Shown here: piece by piece, positions 53,041 to 63,100 of the stretch
How the letters are laid out: each line of letters opens with the position of its first letter
Numbering within the stretch: the first letter of the stretch is position 1
DNA from: Bradyrhizobium sp. Ash2021
Lineage (GTDB): Bacteria; Pseudomonadota; Alphaproteobacteria; Rhizobiales; Xanthobacteraceae
DNA length: 64,000 bases
Reading direction: 5' to 3'
Assembly (NCBI RefSeq): GCF_031202265.1
Contig: NZ_CP100604.1
Location: forward strand, 3,268,501 to 3,332,500
Notes under the pieces: generated by a model
Databases searched by the model: none
Told to the model about the DNA's origin: nothing
What the model saw: the letters and a program-made list of their open reading frames with translations, nothing else
Made by a program: the position numbers and the translations under genes

Positions 53041-54639
53041 CTACTCCTGCTTGGTCGCCCAGTACAACAGCACTTCGTTGTCCGCGCGCTGGGTCAATTT
53101 CACCTTGTTCGAGACGCCCCAGGCCAGGGCCTGCTGATGCAGCGGGACGTAGCTGTAGTCCTTGTTTCCGATTTCGAAGGCCTGCTTGATCAACTGGTCG
53201 CGCTTGGCCGCATCGGTCTCGACCAGGATCTTGTCGGTGAGGACGTCCAGTTCCCTGTTGCAGTACCCGCCGAGATTGGCTTCACCGCGGTTGGGGTCCT
53301 TTTCGTCGTCCCGGCAGCCCATGATGTCGTGCAGCACGTTGTGCGAGTCCGATGAGGCCGGCGTCCAGCCCAACATATAGAACGAGGTCTTGAACCCGCC
53401 GGGCTTCAAGACCTTGGCGAAGAACTGCTGCTTCGGCTGCGCCAGGAGGTCAACCTTGACGCCGATGCGCGCCAGCATGCCGACCACGGCCTGGCAGATC
53501 GCGGAGTCATTGACGTAACGGTCGTTGGGGCAATCCATCGTGACTTCGAAGCCGCTGGGGTAACCGGCCTCGGTCAGCAGTTTCTTGGCCTCGTCGGGGT
53601 CTAATTTCGGCCGCTTGAACTCCTTGGAAAGCGCAAACAGCGGCGGGGCGACCATCAGCGCCGACGGGGTCGAGAGGCCGCGCATCACGCGTTTCTGGAT
53701 CAGGTCGACGTCGACCGCCTTGTAGAAGGCTTCGCGGACGCGGATGTCCTTGAACGGGTTCTTGCCCTTGACGTTCGAGTACAGCAATTCGTCGCGGGTC
53801 TGGTCCAATCCGAGGAAGATGGTGCGCAGTTCCGGCCCAGTCAGAACCTTGGCGATCCCGCTCGCATTGACGCGTTCAATGTCCTGAATCGGAACCGGCT
53901 CGATGACGTCGACTTCGCCCGAGAGCAGGGCGGCAACGCGCGTCGCGGCGGAAGCGATCGGCGTGAAGTCGATTTCCTTCAAATTATGTTCGGGCTTGCC
54001 CCACCAGTTCGGGTTAGCCTTGAACACGGTCTTCACGCCCGGCTGATGGCTCTCGATGTAGAATGGGCCGGTGCCGTTTTCGTGCAGCGATGCGTAGCTC
54101 GGCGAGGTCGCCGAGGCGGGCGTCGGCGCCACCGAGTTGTTTTCCTGGCACCACTTCTTGTCCATGATGAACCAGCCGTCCCATTGCGAAACGAGAATCG
54201 GATTGGGCGAGTCGAGCATCACGTCGACCGTGTAATCGTCAACCTTGACGAACTTCGCGTCGGTCGCAACGTTGGTCAGAAAATTGGAGCCCGTGGCACG
54301 CACGCGATCCGCGGAGAAGATCACGTCCTCGGCGGTGAAGGGGTCGCCATTGTGGAACTTGACGCCCTTGCGCAGATGGAAGCGCCACTGGGTTGGTTTC
54401 AGGATTTCCCAGCTTTCCGCCAATGCCGGAACGATCTTCAGATCCTTGTCGCGGGTGACCAGGCCCTCATAGACATGCGCATGATGCGCAATGGTCGTGG
54501 TTTCCTTGAGCGTATAGGGATCCAGCGATTTCAGGTCGCCCTGGTTGGCGTAGCGCAAGGTTTGGGCCGATGCCGGCAGCGTCGCAATCGCGACAGTTAA
54601 GGCTGTGGCCGTTGCAAGCAAACTCTGACGTACCGACAT
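53041..54639 (-). CDS. Peptide-type ABC transporter substrate-binding protein (system 2)
   Basis: 532 residues, SBP family 5. Signal peptide about 1-25 (ending LPASA), mature start QTLRYANQGDLKSLDPYTLKE. The family motif WRFHLRKGVKFHNGDPFTAEDVIFSADRV is near residue 90. Two cysteine-containing loops in the C-lobe (MGCRDDEKDPN, GGYCNREL) resemble those of receptors for larger or amphipathic ligands. First gene of the system 2 operon; divergent from the FAD oxidoreductase at 54842 with a 202-bp shared upstream region. Confidence 0.92.
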   Translation of the reverse strand: MSVRQSLLATATALTVAIATLPASAQTLRYANQGDLKSLDPYTLKETTTIAHHAHVYEGLVTRDKDLKIVPALAESWEILKPTQWRFHLRKGVKFHNGDPFTAEDVIFSADRVRATGSNFLTNVATDAKFVKVDDYTVDVMLDSPNPILVSQWDGWFIMDKKWCQENNSVAPTPASATSPSYASLHENGTGPFYIESHQPGVKTVFKANPNWWGKPEHNLKEIDFTPIASAATRVAALLSGEVDVIEPVPIQDIERVNASGIAKVLTGPELRTIFLGLDQTRDELLYSNVKGKNPFKDIRVREAFYKAVDVDLIQKRVMRGLSTPSALMVAPPLFALSKEFKRPKLDPDEAKKLLTEAGYPSGFEVTMDCPNDRYVNDSAICQAVVGMLARIGVKVDLLAQPKQQFFAKVLKPGGFKTSFYMLGWTPASSDSHNVLHDIMGCRDDEKDPNRGEANLGGYCNRELDVLTDKILVETDAAKRDQLIKQAFEIGNKDYSYVPLHQQALAWGVSNKVKLTQRADNEVLLYWATKQE

Positions 54640-54841
54640 ATGACTGACCTTGTTCCCGTTATGATCAGCCGGTTCGCGCGCTACCGGCAGATATTACCTT
54701 TTTGTATTGTTGCCAGAGTTTGGCCGCCGCGCAAGCGCGATTTCCCGTATTGGCGAACCGGTTTGCGTCGCAATGCCGCAATGACTAGCTTCACCTTAAG
54801 CCGGGCGCGCAAGCGCGTGACATTCAACTTTCGGAGCGCCG

Positions 54842-56095
54842 ATGGCGGAATTGAAGGCCGATGTACTCGTCCTGGGTGCGGGCATGGTCGGCGTCGGCGC
54901 TGCGTTGCATCTGCAGAAGCGGGGCCGCGATGTGGTCCTGATCGACAAGCACGCGCTCGCCGGCGAAGAGACCAGCTTTGGAAACGGCGGGCTGATCGAA
55001 TGCGCCTCGGTATTTCCCTACATGTTTCCGCGGGATTTCAGCCAGATCCTGCGATACGCGATGAATCGCTCGCCGCAGGTGCGCTACAGCCTGTCCGATC
55101 TTCCGGCATTCCTGCCGTGGCTGGTGCGATATTATCTGGCGTCTTCGCCGGCGCGGGCACTGCACAGCGCGATGGCCGAGTTGCCGCTGATCCAGCGCAG
55201 CCTCATCGAGCACGAGGCGCTGATCGCGGAAGCCAGGGTGCCGGAGTTGTTGCGGCGCACCGGCTGGATCAAGCTGTTTCGCTCCGAAGCGACGCTTGCC
55301 AATGCCGGCCGCGACCTCGAACGCGCCAAACAATATGGCGTTGCGAGCGAGATTCTCGATCCCAAGGCGATCGCGGCGCGCGAGCCCAATCTGACCGGTG
55401 ACTTCGCCGGCGCAACTTATTTTCCAACACCCGGCTTCGTTCCTGATCCCGGGGGCCTCGCCAAGGCCTATGCGGCGCTGTTCGGCCGCAAGGGCGGGCG
55501 GTTTCTCGTCGGCGACGCGCGAACGCTCGAAGCGTCCGGCGGGCGGTGGCGGGTGGCGACGCTGGAGGGGGCGGTGACCGCGCGCGAGGTCGTCGTCGCG
55601 ATGGGGCCGTGGTCCGATCAGATATTCGGTCCGCTCGGCTATTCGATCCCGCTCAACATCAAGCGCGGCTATCATCTGCATCTTCAGCCGCGCGGCAATG
55701 CCGTGCTCAATCATCCCGTTCTGGACTCCGATCTCGGCTACCTGCTGGCGCCGATGAACCGCGGCATTCGCATGACCACGGGTGTGGAGTTCGCCCGCCG
55801 CGATGCGCCGCCAACGCCGCTCCAGGTGCTGCGGGCGCTGCCGCGGGCGCATGCGCTGTTTCCGCTGGGAGACCCGATCGAGGCCAAACCCTGGATGGGG
55901 GCGCGGCCCTGCTTGCCGGATATGCTGCCGGTGATCGGCAAGGCGCCCCGCCATGCCGGGCTGTGGTTCGATTTCGGCCACCAGCACCACGGGCTGACGC
56001 TCGGGCCTGCAACCGGCCGCCTGCTGGCGGAAATGATGACCGGCGAGGTCCCGTTCGCCGATATCAGGCCTTTTGCGGTGGAGCGTTTTGGTTGA
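54842..56095 (+). CDS. FAD-dependent oxidoreductase, D-amino-acid dehydrogenase (DadA)-like
   Basis: 417 residues. N-terminal dinucleotide motif VLVLGAGMVGVGAALHL and acidic ribose contact VLIDKHALAGEETSFGNGG, then AREPNLTGDFAGATYFPTPGFVPDPGGLAKAYAALF, and the C-terminal FAD contact HQHHGLTLGPATGRLLAEM. The layout is that of DadA-type enzymes that deaminate D-amino acids or related amines to quinones. Divergent from a peptide importer, it fits a role in catabolism of imported D-amino-acid-containing material. Exact substrate unproven. Confidence 0.87.
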   Translation: MAELKADVLVLGAGMVGVGAALHLQKRGRDVVLIDKHALAGEETSFGNGGLIECASVFPYMFPRDFSQILRYAMNRSPQVRYSLSDLPAFLPWLVRYYLASSPARALHSAMAELPLIQRSLIEHEALIAEARVPELLRRTGWIKLFRSEATLANAGRDLERAKQYGVASEILDPKAIAAREPNLTGDFAGATYFPTPGFVPDPGGLAKAYAALFGRKGGRFLVGDARTLEASGGRWRVATLEGAVTAREVVVAMGPWSDQIFGPLGYSIPLNIKRGYHLHLQPRGNAVLNHPVLDSDLGYLLAPMNRGIRMTTGVEFARRDAPPTPLQVLRALPRAHALFPLGDPIEAKPWMGARPCLPDMLPVIGKAPRHAGLWFDFGHQHHGLTLGPATGRLLAEMMTGEVPFADIRPFAVERFG

Positions 56096-56194
56096 CCATG
56101 TGGGACGAATGAGGGGCAAGGGCAGTGTCTTGTCCTTGCGTGACTCAGCCTGACGCGGCGATACTGCGGCAGGCGATCAAGAGAAGGAGCGGTC

Positions 56195-56446
56195 ATGAAG
56201 GTAAACGTCGAAATAGATTGCACGCCCCTCGAAGCCCGGCAGTTTATTGGGTTGCCGGATGTGCAGCCGATGCAGACGGCCGTGATGGACAAGCTGCAAC
56301 AGCAGATGCTGAGCAATATCGAAAAGGTCTCGCCCGAAGCCCTCATGCAGAGCTGGTTCACCTTCGATCCCAAGATCGCCGAGCGCTTTCAGGACATGTT
56401 CGTGACCATGGCCGGCCTCGGTGGCGCCAGCAAGAGTAAGAAATAG
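56195..56446 (+). CDS. DUF6489 family protein
   Basis: 83 residues, small soluble. MKVNVEIDCTPLEARQFIGLPDV then a helical region (VMDKLQQQMLSNIEKVSPEALMQSW) matches what I recall as DUF6489. The helical middle with spaced hydrophobics and the acyltransferase/hydrolase neighbours would suit a phasin-like or lipid-surface role, but that is speculation. AGAAGGAG sits just before ATG 56195. Its stop overlaps the GTG start of the hydrolase by one base. Confidence 0.75.
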   Translation: MKVNVEIDCTPLEARQFIGLPDVQPMQTAVMDKLQQQMLSNIEKVSPEALMQSWFTFDPKIAERFQDMFVTMAGLGGASKSKK

Positions 56447-57246
56447 TGGCCGCGACGGACGGGAGCGCGCCGGCGGAACAAAAAAAGCTTCGTGCACCGA
56501 GCTTGTTCCTGATGCTGGCCGAGGCGAGGAGCCTGTTCGAACTCAATTCGAGCCTGCTGCTGTCGCCGCTATTGCTGCGCGCGCCGAAGGGCGACGGTCA
56601 TCCGGTGCTGACGCTGCCGGGATTTCTCGCCAGCGACCTGTCGATGGCGCCGATGCGGCGATATCTCAAGGAACTCGGCTACGACGCCTATGCCTGGAAC
56701 ATGGGCCGCAATCTCGGCGGCATCTCCGGTCTGCGCGGCGCGCTGCGCGACCTCCTGAAACGGATTCACGAAATCACCGGGCGCAAGGTCTCTATCGTCG
56801 GCTGGAGTCTCGGCGGCGTCTACGCGCGCGATCTCGCACTGCAACTGCCGGACATGGTGCGATCGGTGATCACGCTCGGCAGTCCGTTCGCCAATGATGT
56901 CAGGGCGACCAACGCCACGCGGCTCTACGAGGCGTTGTCGGGCGAGGGCGTGAACGACAATCCGGAGATCCGGGAGGCGATCGCCGGCGACCTGCCGGTT
57001 CCCGCTACCTCGATCTATTCCCGTACCGATGGCATCGTGAACTACCATACCTGCCTGCTGCGCCCGTCCGAAACGGCCGAAAATATCGAGGTCTATCTCG
57101 CCAGCCACGTAGGTCTGGGCGTCAATCCCGCCGCGCTATGGGCGGTGGCCGATCGGCTGGCGCAGCCGGAGGGTGAATTCAGGCAATTTGACCGATCGGG
57201 GCCGTTTGCCATTGCATATGCGCCCCCGGAAAATGCACAATCCTGA
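56446..57246 (+). CDS. Alpha/beta hydrolase
   Basis: 266 residues. GHPVLTLPGFLASDLSMAPM forms the oxyanion strand-loop, VSIVGWSLGGVYARDLAL holds the nucleophile serine (GWSLGG near residue 122), and IYSRTDGIVNYHTCL and LASHVGLGVNPAAL provide plausible aspartate and histidine. Substrates would be esters or lipids. No signal peptide. GTG start overlaps the DUF6489 stop. The run DUF6489, hydrolase, acyltransferase suggests turnover of neutral lipids or wax esters. Confidence 0.82.
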   Translation: MAATDGSAPAEQKKLRAPSLFLMLAEARSLFELNSSLLLSPLLLRAPKGDGHPVLTLPGFLASDLSMAPMRRYLKELGYDAYAWNMGRNLGGISGLRGALRDLLKRIHEITGRKVSIVGWSLGGVYARDLALQLPDMVRSVITLGSPFANDVRATNATRLYEALSGEGVNDNPEIREAIAGDLPVPATSIYSRTDGIVNYHTCLLRPSETAENIEVYLASHVGLGVNPAALWAVADRLAQPEGEFRQFDRSGPFAIAYAPPENAQS

Positions 57247-57330
57247 TCGATGTCCTGATATCTTCAGGGCCGTGAGAACGCCAGAAGCGCCGCCAAGGCG
57301 CCGCGTGATTTGTTTCTCGGGAGGAAAAAT

Positions 57331-58881
57331 ATGAGCGACGCCAAAAAGCTGTCCTCGATGGACGCCTCGTTCCTGTATCTGGAAACGCCGGAAATGCCGA
57401 TGCATGTCGGAAGCATGGCGATCTTTCGCCTGCCCGAGAATTACAACGGCAATTTCTTCGAAGAGTTCAAGGCGATGATCGCCTCCCGGCTGCACATCGC
57501 GCCGATCCTGAAAGCGCGGCTGGAAAAGGCGCCGCTCGACATCGATCATCCGTCCTGGGTCGAGGACGACCAGTTCGATATCGACCGGCATATTTTCCGC
57601 GGCAGCCTGCCGGCCCCCTACGACCGCGCGACGCTGGAGCGCATCGTCGGCTGGATGCATGCCAAACTGCTCAACCGCGCCCGTCCGCTCTGGGAGTTCT
57701 ATGTCTTCGAGGGCATGAAGGACAACGAGATCGGGCTTTACTCCAAGATGCATCACGCCTGCATCGACGGCGGCGCAGGCGCGGCGCTGACCAACATGAT
57801 CTACGACGTGACGCCGGTGCCGCGGGTGGTCGAGCCGCCGATTCCGCAGGCCAAGGGCGGGCCGGAGCCGCGCGACATCGCCGCCAACCTCATCGATTCC
57901 TATCAGGCGCTTTGGCGGCAGCCATTCGATGCCTCGTCGAGCCCGAAGACCATCGACCTGCCGCGCTCCGGAAAGAGCGATCTCGGGTCGATCCTGTTCG
58001 ACAACGCCATGTTCCAGATCGAGAGCGCGGTGAAATTCGCCAGCAGCGTGCCGACGATGCTGAAGAGCGTCTCCGAGGTGATCGGCAAGGTCACCGATCC
58101 CAAATCGCGCGACAGCATCGCCAGCATGGTTTCGCCCTCGACGATCCTGAACAAGGCGATCTCGTCGGAGCGCAGCTTTGCCGGCACCTCGATCTCGCTG
58201 TCGAAAGCCAAGGCGCTGGCCAAACAATCCGGCGGCAAGCTCAACGACGTCGTGCTGGCGCTCGCCTCCGGCGTGGTGCGGCGCTATCTTTTGGAGCGCG
58301 GCGCCCTCCCGGCCAAGGCGATGACCGCCGCGGTGCCGATCTCGCTGCGCGAAGAGGGCAACACCGACGCCAACAACCAGGTGTTCGGCATGATCTGCTC
58401 GATTGCCACCAACGTCGAGGATCCCAAGACGCGGCTGGAAACCATCATCGCGCAATCCACCAAGTCGAAGGAGATGTCGCATCCGCTGCGCGCCTTCATG
58501 CCGCAGGTCTCTAATATCTCGATGCTGGGCACGCCGATCCTGGTCCAGATCATGGCGCTGCTCTACAGCCGCTCCGATCTCTCCAACGTGCTGCCGCCGG
58601 CGGCGAACATCACGGTCTCCAACGTGCCGGGGCCGCGGCAGACGCTCTATGCGGCCGGCGCCGAATTGCTGCACATCTTCCCTGTGTCAATCTCGACCCA
58701 CGGGCTTGCGCTCAACATCACCGTGCAGAGCTATCGCGACCAGCTCGATTTCGGCTTCATCGCCGGCGCCAACATCATTCCCCATGTCCAGGTTTTGTGC
58801 GACATGCTTCCGCTCGAATTCGAGGCGCTGGAAAAGGCGCTCGCGCCACCGCCCGCCGATATCAAGGGCGCAGCTGAATAG
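57331..58881 (+). CDS. Wax ester synthase / diacylglycerol acyltransferase (WS/DGAT) family
   Basis: 516 residues. The catalytic HHxxxDG motif is HHACIDG at residues 141-147, preceded by the family's MDASFLYLETPEMPMHVG start and followed by the second-domain NVPGPRQTLYAAGAEL motif and LNDVVLALASG. Such enzymes transfer acyl-CoA to long-chain alcohols or diacylglycerol, making storage lipid. ATG 57331 follows GGGAGG; seven earlier in-frame residues lack support. Its neighbours, a hydrolase before it and an epoxide hydrolase and CYP102-like P450 after it, place it in a lipid-modifying cluster. Confidence 0.92.
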   Translation: MSDAKKLSSMDASFLYLETPEMPMHVGSMAIFRLPENYNGNFFEEFKAMIASRLHIAPILKARLEKAPLDIDHPSWVEDDQFDIDRHIFRGSLPAPYDRATLERIVGWMHAKLLNRARPLWEFYVFEGMKDNEIGLYSKMHHACIDGGAGAALTNMIYDVTPVPRVVEPPIPQAKGGPEPRDIAANLIDSYQALWRQPFDASSSPKTIDLPRSGKSDLGSILFDNAMFQIESAVKFASSVPTMLKSVSEVIGKVTDPKSRDSIASMVSPSTILNKAISSERSFAGTSISLSKAKALAKQSGGKLNDVVLALASGVVRRYLLERGALPAKAMTAAVPISLREEGNTDANNQVFGMICSIATNVEDPKTRLETIIAQSTKSKEMSHPLRAFMPQVSNISMLGTPILVQIMALLYSRSDLSNVLPPAANITVSNVPGPRQTLYAAGAELLHIFPVSISTHGLALNITVQSYRDQLDFGFIAGANIIPHVQVLCDMLPLEFEALEKALAPPPADIKGAAE

Positions 58882-58882
58882 G

Positions 58883-58951
58883 GCATGATCCGAAAAAAGC
58901 CTGCCCCGCAGTTGATGCGGGGTGGGAAACCGGTTTTTCGACAGATCATGC
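58883..58951. repeat. GCATGATCCGAAAA..GGAAACCGGTTTTTCG..GATCATGC repeat
   Basis: GCATGATCCGAAAAAAGCCT and GGAAACCGGTTTTTCGACAG flank CCCGCAGTTGATGCGGGG (an internal hairpin); the outer arms GCATGATC/GATCATGC are inverted. I associate this element with rhizobial genomes. A worn copy is at 37696-37760. Confidence 0.75.
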
Positions 58952-58975
58952 CCAAGAGAAAACAGAGATCGTTCG

Positions 58976-59971
58976 ATGATAGAGATGCCGCCGCTGCAGT
59001 TCGCCCAGACCAACGGGATCCGCATGGGTTATTACGAGGCGGGCCCGACAACCGACAAGCCACCGGTCATTCTCTGCCATGGCTGGCCGGAGATCGCATT
59101 TTCCTGGCGTTACCAGATCAAGGCGCTGGGCGAGGCCGGCATCCGCGTGATCGCGCCGGACCAGCGTGGCTATGGCGCGACCGACCGGCCGGAGCCGGTC
59201 GAAGCCTATGACATGGAGCACCTGACCGGCGATCTCGTCGGCCTGCTCGACCATCTGAAGATCGACAAGGCGATTTTCGTCGGCCACGACTGGGGCGGCT
59301 TTGTCGTCTGGCAGATGCCGCTGCGGCATCCTTCACGCGTCGCCGGGGTCGTCGGGGTCAACACGCCTCACCTGGGTCGCGCGCCGGCGGATCCGATCGA
59401 GCTGTTCCGCCAGCGCTTCGGCGACAGCATGTATATCGTGCAGTTTCAGGCCCCCGGCCGCGAACCCGACAAGATCTTCGGCAGCCGTGTCGAGCAGACT
59501 TTCGACGCCTTCATGCGCAAGCCGGTGACGCGCCCCGAAGGCACGCCGGAAGAACAGCCTATTGCGGGCGTCGGCGCGTCAGCGCGACTCAATCTGGCGT
59601 TTCCGCAGATGATCGCGAATTACGACGCCAAGCACGATCCGCGCACGCCGATCCTGTCGCCGGAGGAAAAGCAGGTCTTCGTCGACACCTTTACGAAGAC
59701 GGGCTTCACCGGCGGCATCAACTGGTATCGCAACTTCACCCGCAACTGGCAGGGCTCGGCCGGCCTCGATTTCACCGTACGGGTACCGTCGCTGATGATC
59801 ATGGCCGAGAACGACGCGGTGCTGCCGCCCTCCGCCGCCGACGGCATGGAGAAGCTCGTTCTCGATCTGGAAAAATATCTGGTCCGGGGCAGCGGCCATT
59901 GGACGCAGCAGGAAAAGCCGGAAGAGGTCAGCGCCAAGCTGATCGAATGGCGTAGGAAGAGATTTGGGTGA
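58976..59971 (+). CDS. Alpha/beta-fold epoxide hydrolase
   Basis: 331 residues. Catalytic set of soluble epoxide hydrolases: HGWPEIAFSWRYQ oxyanion loop, nucleophile aspartate in VGHDWGGFVVW, a ring-opening tyrosine in GGINWYRNFTRNW, acid in MAENDAVLPP, and histidine in GSGHWTQQEKPEE. It hydrolyses epoxides to diols. ATG 58976; ATG 58985 is an alternative. Next to a fatty-acid-type CYP102 (epoxidation and hydroxylation) it may process epoxy-fatty acids formed by it. Confidence 0.9.
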   Translation: MIEMPPLQFAQTNGIRMGYYEAGPTTDKPPVILCHGWPEIAFSWRYQIKALGEAGIRVIAPDQRGYGATDRPEPVEAYDMEHLTGDLVGLLDHLKIDKAIFVGHDWGGFVVWQMPLRHPSRVAGVVGVNTPHLGRAPADPIELFRQRFGDSMYIVQFQAPGREPDKIFGSRVEQTFDAFMRKPVTRPEGTPEEQPIAGVGASARLNLAFPQMIANYDAKHDPRTPILSPEEKQVFVDTFTKTGFTGGINWYRNFTRNWQGSAGLDFTVRVPSLMIMAENDAVLPPSAADGMEKLVLDLEKYLVRGSGHWTQQEKPEEVSAKLIEWRRKRFG

Positions 59972-59985
59972 GGCGTATCCGGTGT

Positions 59986-60119
59986 CGTCATCCTGAGGTG
60001 CGAGCCCTCTTCGGCGAGCCTCGAAGGATGCGGCGACGGGCGCAAGCGGCCCATCCTTCGAGGCGCGCAAGTGCGCGCACCTCCCGAGCGAACGCAAGTG
60101 CGTTCGTCCGGGGATGACG
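59986..60119. repeat. CGTCATCCTGAGG-type palindromic repeat
   Basis: CGTCATCCTGAGGTGCGAGC .. CCTCGAAGGATGCGG .. CCCATCCTTCGAGG .. GTCCGGGGATGACG. Multi-arm inverted repeat between the epoxide hydrolase and P450 genes. Only copy of this type in the window. Confidence 0.7.
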
Positions 60120-60156
60120 CTGGTTATGTAGCGAGATCGCAGGAGAGACTACCGCA

Positions 60157-63100
60157 ATGGCGTCACCCAATAAACTCAGTCCGATCCCGCATCCGCCGAA
60201 AAAGCCCGTGGTCGGCAACATGCTGTCGCTGGATCCGAACGCGCCGGTGCAGCATCTGGTAAGGCTGACGAGGGAGCTCGGGCCGATCTATTGGCTGGAC
60301 ATGATGGGGGCGCCGCTGGTGATCGTGTCGGGCCACGATCTCGTCGATGAACTCAGCGACGAAACGCGCTTCGACAAGGCGGTGCGCGGCTCGCTGCGCC
60401 GGGTCCGCGCGGTCGGCGGCGACGGGCTGTTCACCGCCGATACCTCGGAGCCGAACTGGAGCAAGGCGCACAACATCCTGCTGCAGCCGTTCGGCAACCG
60501 CGCGATGCAGTCCTATCACCCGAGCATGGTCGATATCGCCGAGCAGCTGGTCAAGAAATGGGAGCGGCTGAACGCCGACGAGGAGATCGACGTCGTTCAC
60601 GACATGACGGCGCTGACGCTCGACACCATCGGCCTCTGCGGGTTCGACTACCGCTTCAATTCCTTCTACCGCCGCGATTACCATCCATTCGTCGAATCGC
60701 TGGTGCGCTCGCTCGAGACCATCATGATGACCCGCGGCCTGCCGCTCGAGGGCCTGTGGCTGCAGAAGCGCCGCAAGGATTTGGCGCAGGACGTCGCCTT
60801 CATGAACAGGATGGTCGACGAGATCATCGCCGAGCGGCGCGGCAACGCCGAAGCCGCCGAGGGCAAGAAGGACATGCTCGGCGCCATGATGACCGGCGTC
60901 GACCGCTTAACCGGCGAGCAACTCGACGACGTCAACATCCGCTACCAGATCAACACGTTTCTGATCGCGGGCCACGAGACCACGAGCGGCCTGTTGTCCT
61001 GCACGATCTACGCGCTGCTCAAGCATCCCGACATTCTCAAGAAGGCCTATGAGGAAGTCGACCGGGTGCTCGGGCCCGATACCAACGCCCGGCCGACCTA
61101 TCAGCAGGTCACGCAACTGACCTACATCACGCAGATCCTCAAAGAGGCGCTGCGGCTGTGGCCGCCGGCGCCGGCCTACGGCATCGCGCCGCTCAATGAC
61201 GAAACCATCGGCGGCAAATACAAGCTGAGGAAGAACACCTTCGTCACCGTGCTCGTCATGGCGCTGCACCGCGATCCGAGCGTGTGGGGACCGAACCCGG
61301 ACAAGTTCGATCCGGAAAACTTTAGCCGCGAGGCCGAGGCGGCGCGCCCGATCAACGCGTGGAAGCCGTTCGGCAACGGCCAGCGCGCCTGTATCGGGCG
61401 CGGATTTGCCATGCATGAGGCGGCGCTGGCGATTGGCATGATCCTGCAGCGCTTCAAGCTGGTGGATAATCACCGCTACCAGATGCATCTGAAGGAAACG
61501 CTGACGATCAAGCCCGACGGCTTCAAGATCAAGGTTCGTCCGCGCGCCGACCGGGAGCGCGGTGCGTTCACCGGCGGTACGGCGGCGGCCGCAGTGTCGA
61601 CCGCGGCGGCGCCTCGCGCCCGGACGCGTCCGGGACACAACACGCCGCTGCTCGTTCTGTATGGATCCAACCTCGGCACCGCGGAAGAGCTGGCGACGCG
61701 GGTCGCCGATCTCGCCGAGGTCAACGGCTTTGCGACCAAACTCGCGCCGCTCGACGATTACGTCGGCAAGCTACCGGAGCAGGGCGGCGTCCTGATCTTC
61801 TGTGCGTCCTATAATGGCGCTGCGCCCGACAATGCCACGCAATTCGTCAAATGGCTCGGTGGCGATTTGCCGAAGGATGCCTTTGCAAAGCTGCGCTATG
61901 CCGTGTTCGGCTGCGGCAACAGCGACTGGGCTGCAACCTATCAATCGGTTCCGCGCGGGATCGACGAGCAACTGGCCGCGCATGGCGGGCGCAGCGTCTA
62001 TGCGCGCGGCGAGGGCGATGCCCGCAGCGACCTCGATGGCCAGTTCGAAAAATGGTTCGCCGCACTGGGACCGGCGGCGGCGCAGGAGTTCGGCCTCGCC
62101 TCGAACATCACGCGCAGCGCCGACGACGAGCCGCTCTACAAGATCGAGCCGGTGGCGCCCTCAGCGGTGAATGCGATCGTCGCCCTGGGCGGCGCTGCGC
62201 CGATGAAGATGCTGGTCAATTCCGAGCTGCAGAACAAGGCGGGCGCCCAGCCATCCGACCGCTCGACCCGGCATATCGAGGTGCAACTGCCGTCCAACAT
62301 CACCTATCGCGTCGGTGACCACCTCAGCGTAGTGCCGCGCAACGATCCGGCGCTGGTCGATTCCGTCGCGCGCCGCTTCGGCTTTTTGCCGGCCGATCAA
62401 ATCCGGCTGCAGGTCGCCGAAGGCCGCCGCGCGCAATTGCCGGTCGGCGACGCGGTGTCGGTCGGGCGTCTCCTGACCGAGTTCGTCGAGTTGCAGCAGG
62501 TCGCGACCCGCAAGCAGATCCAGATCATGTCGGAAAACACCCGGTGTCCGGTCACCAAGCCGAAATTGCTTAGCCTTGTCGGCGACGACGCCGATTCGAC
62601 GGAGCGGTACCGGACCGAGGTGCTGGGAAAGCGCAAATCGGTGTTCGACCTGCTGGAGGAACATCCGGCCTGCGAACTGCCGTTCCATGCCTATCTGGAA
62701 ATGCTGTCGCTGCTGGCGCCGCGCTATTATTCGATCTCGTCGTCGCCCGCTGGCGATGCCGCGCGCTGCAGCGTCACCGTCGCCGTGGTCGAGGCGCCCG
62801 CAAGTTCGGGCCGCGGCATCTACAGGGGCGTCTGCTCGAATTATCTCGCCGGCCGCCGCAACGGGGAAACCATCCACGCCACGGTTCGCGAAACCAAGGC
62901 CGGCTTCCGGCTGCCCGACGACGCCGCCCAGCCGATCATCATGATCGGGCCCGGCACCGGCCTGGCGCCGTTCCGCGGTTTTCTGCAGGAGCGCGCCGAC
63001 CGCAAGGCGAAGGGCGCCAGCCTCGGGTCGGCGATGCTGTTCTTCGGCTGCCGTCATCCCGAACAGGATTATCTCTACGCCGACGAACTGAAAGCGTTCG

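Noticed and set aside
57136..58674. 512-codon minus-strand frame
   Set aside because: Antisense to the WS/DGAT gene, whose HHxxxDG motif and codon use prove the plus strand.
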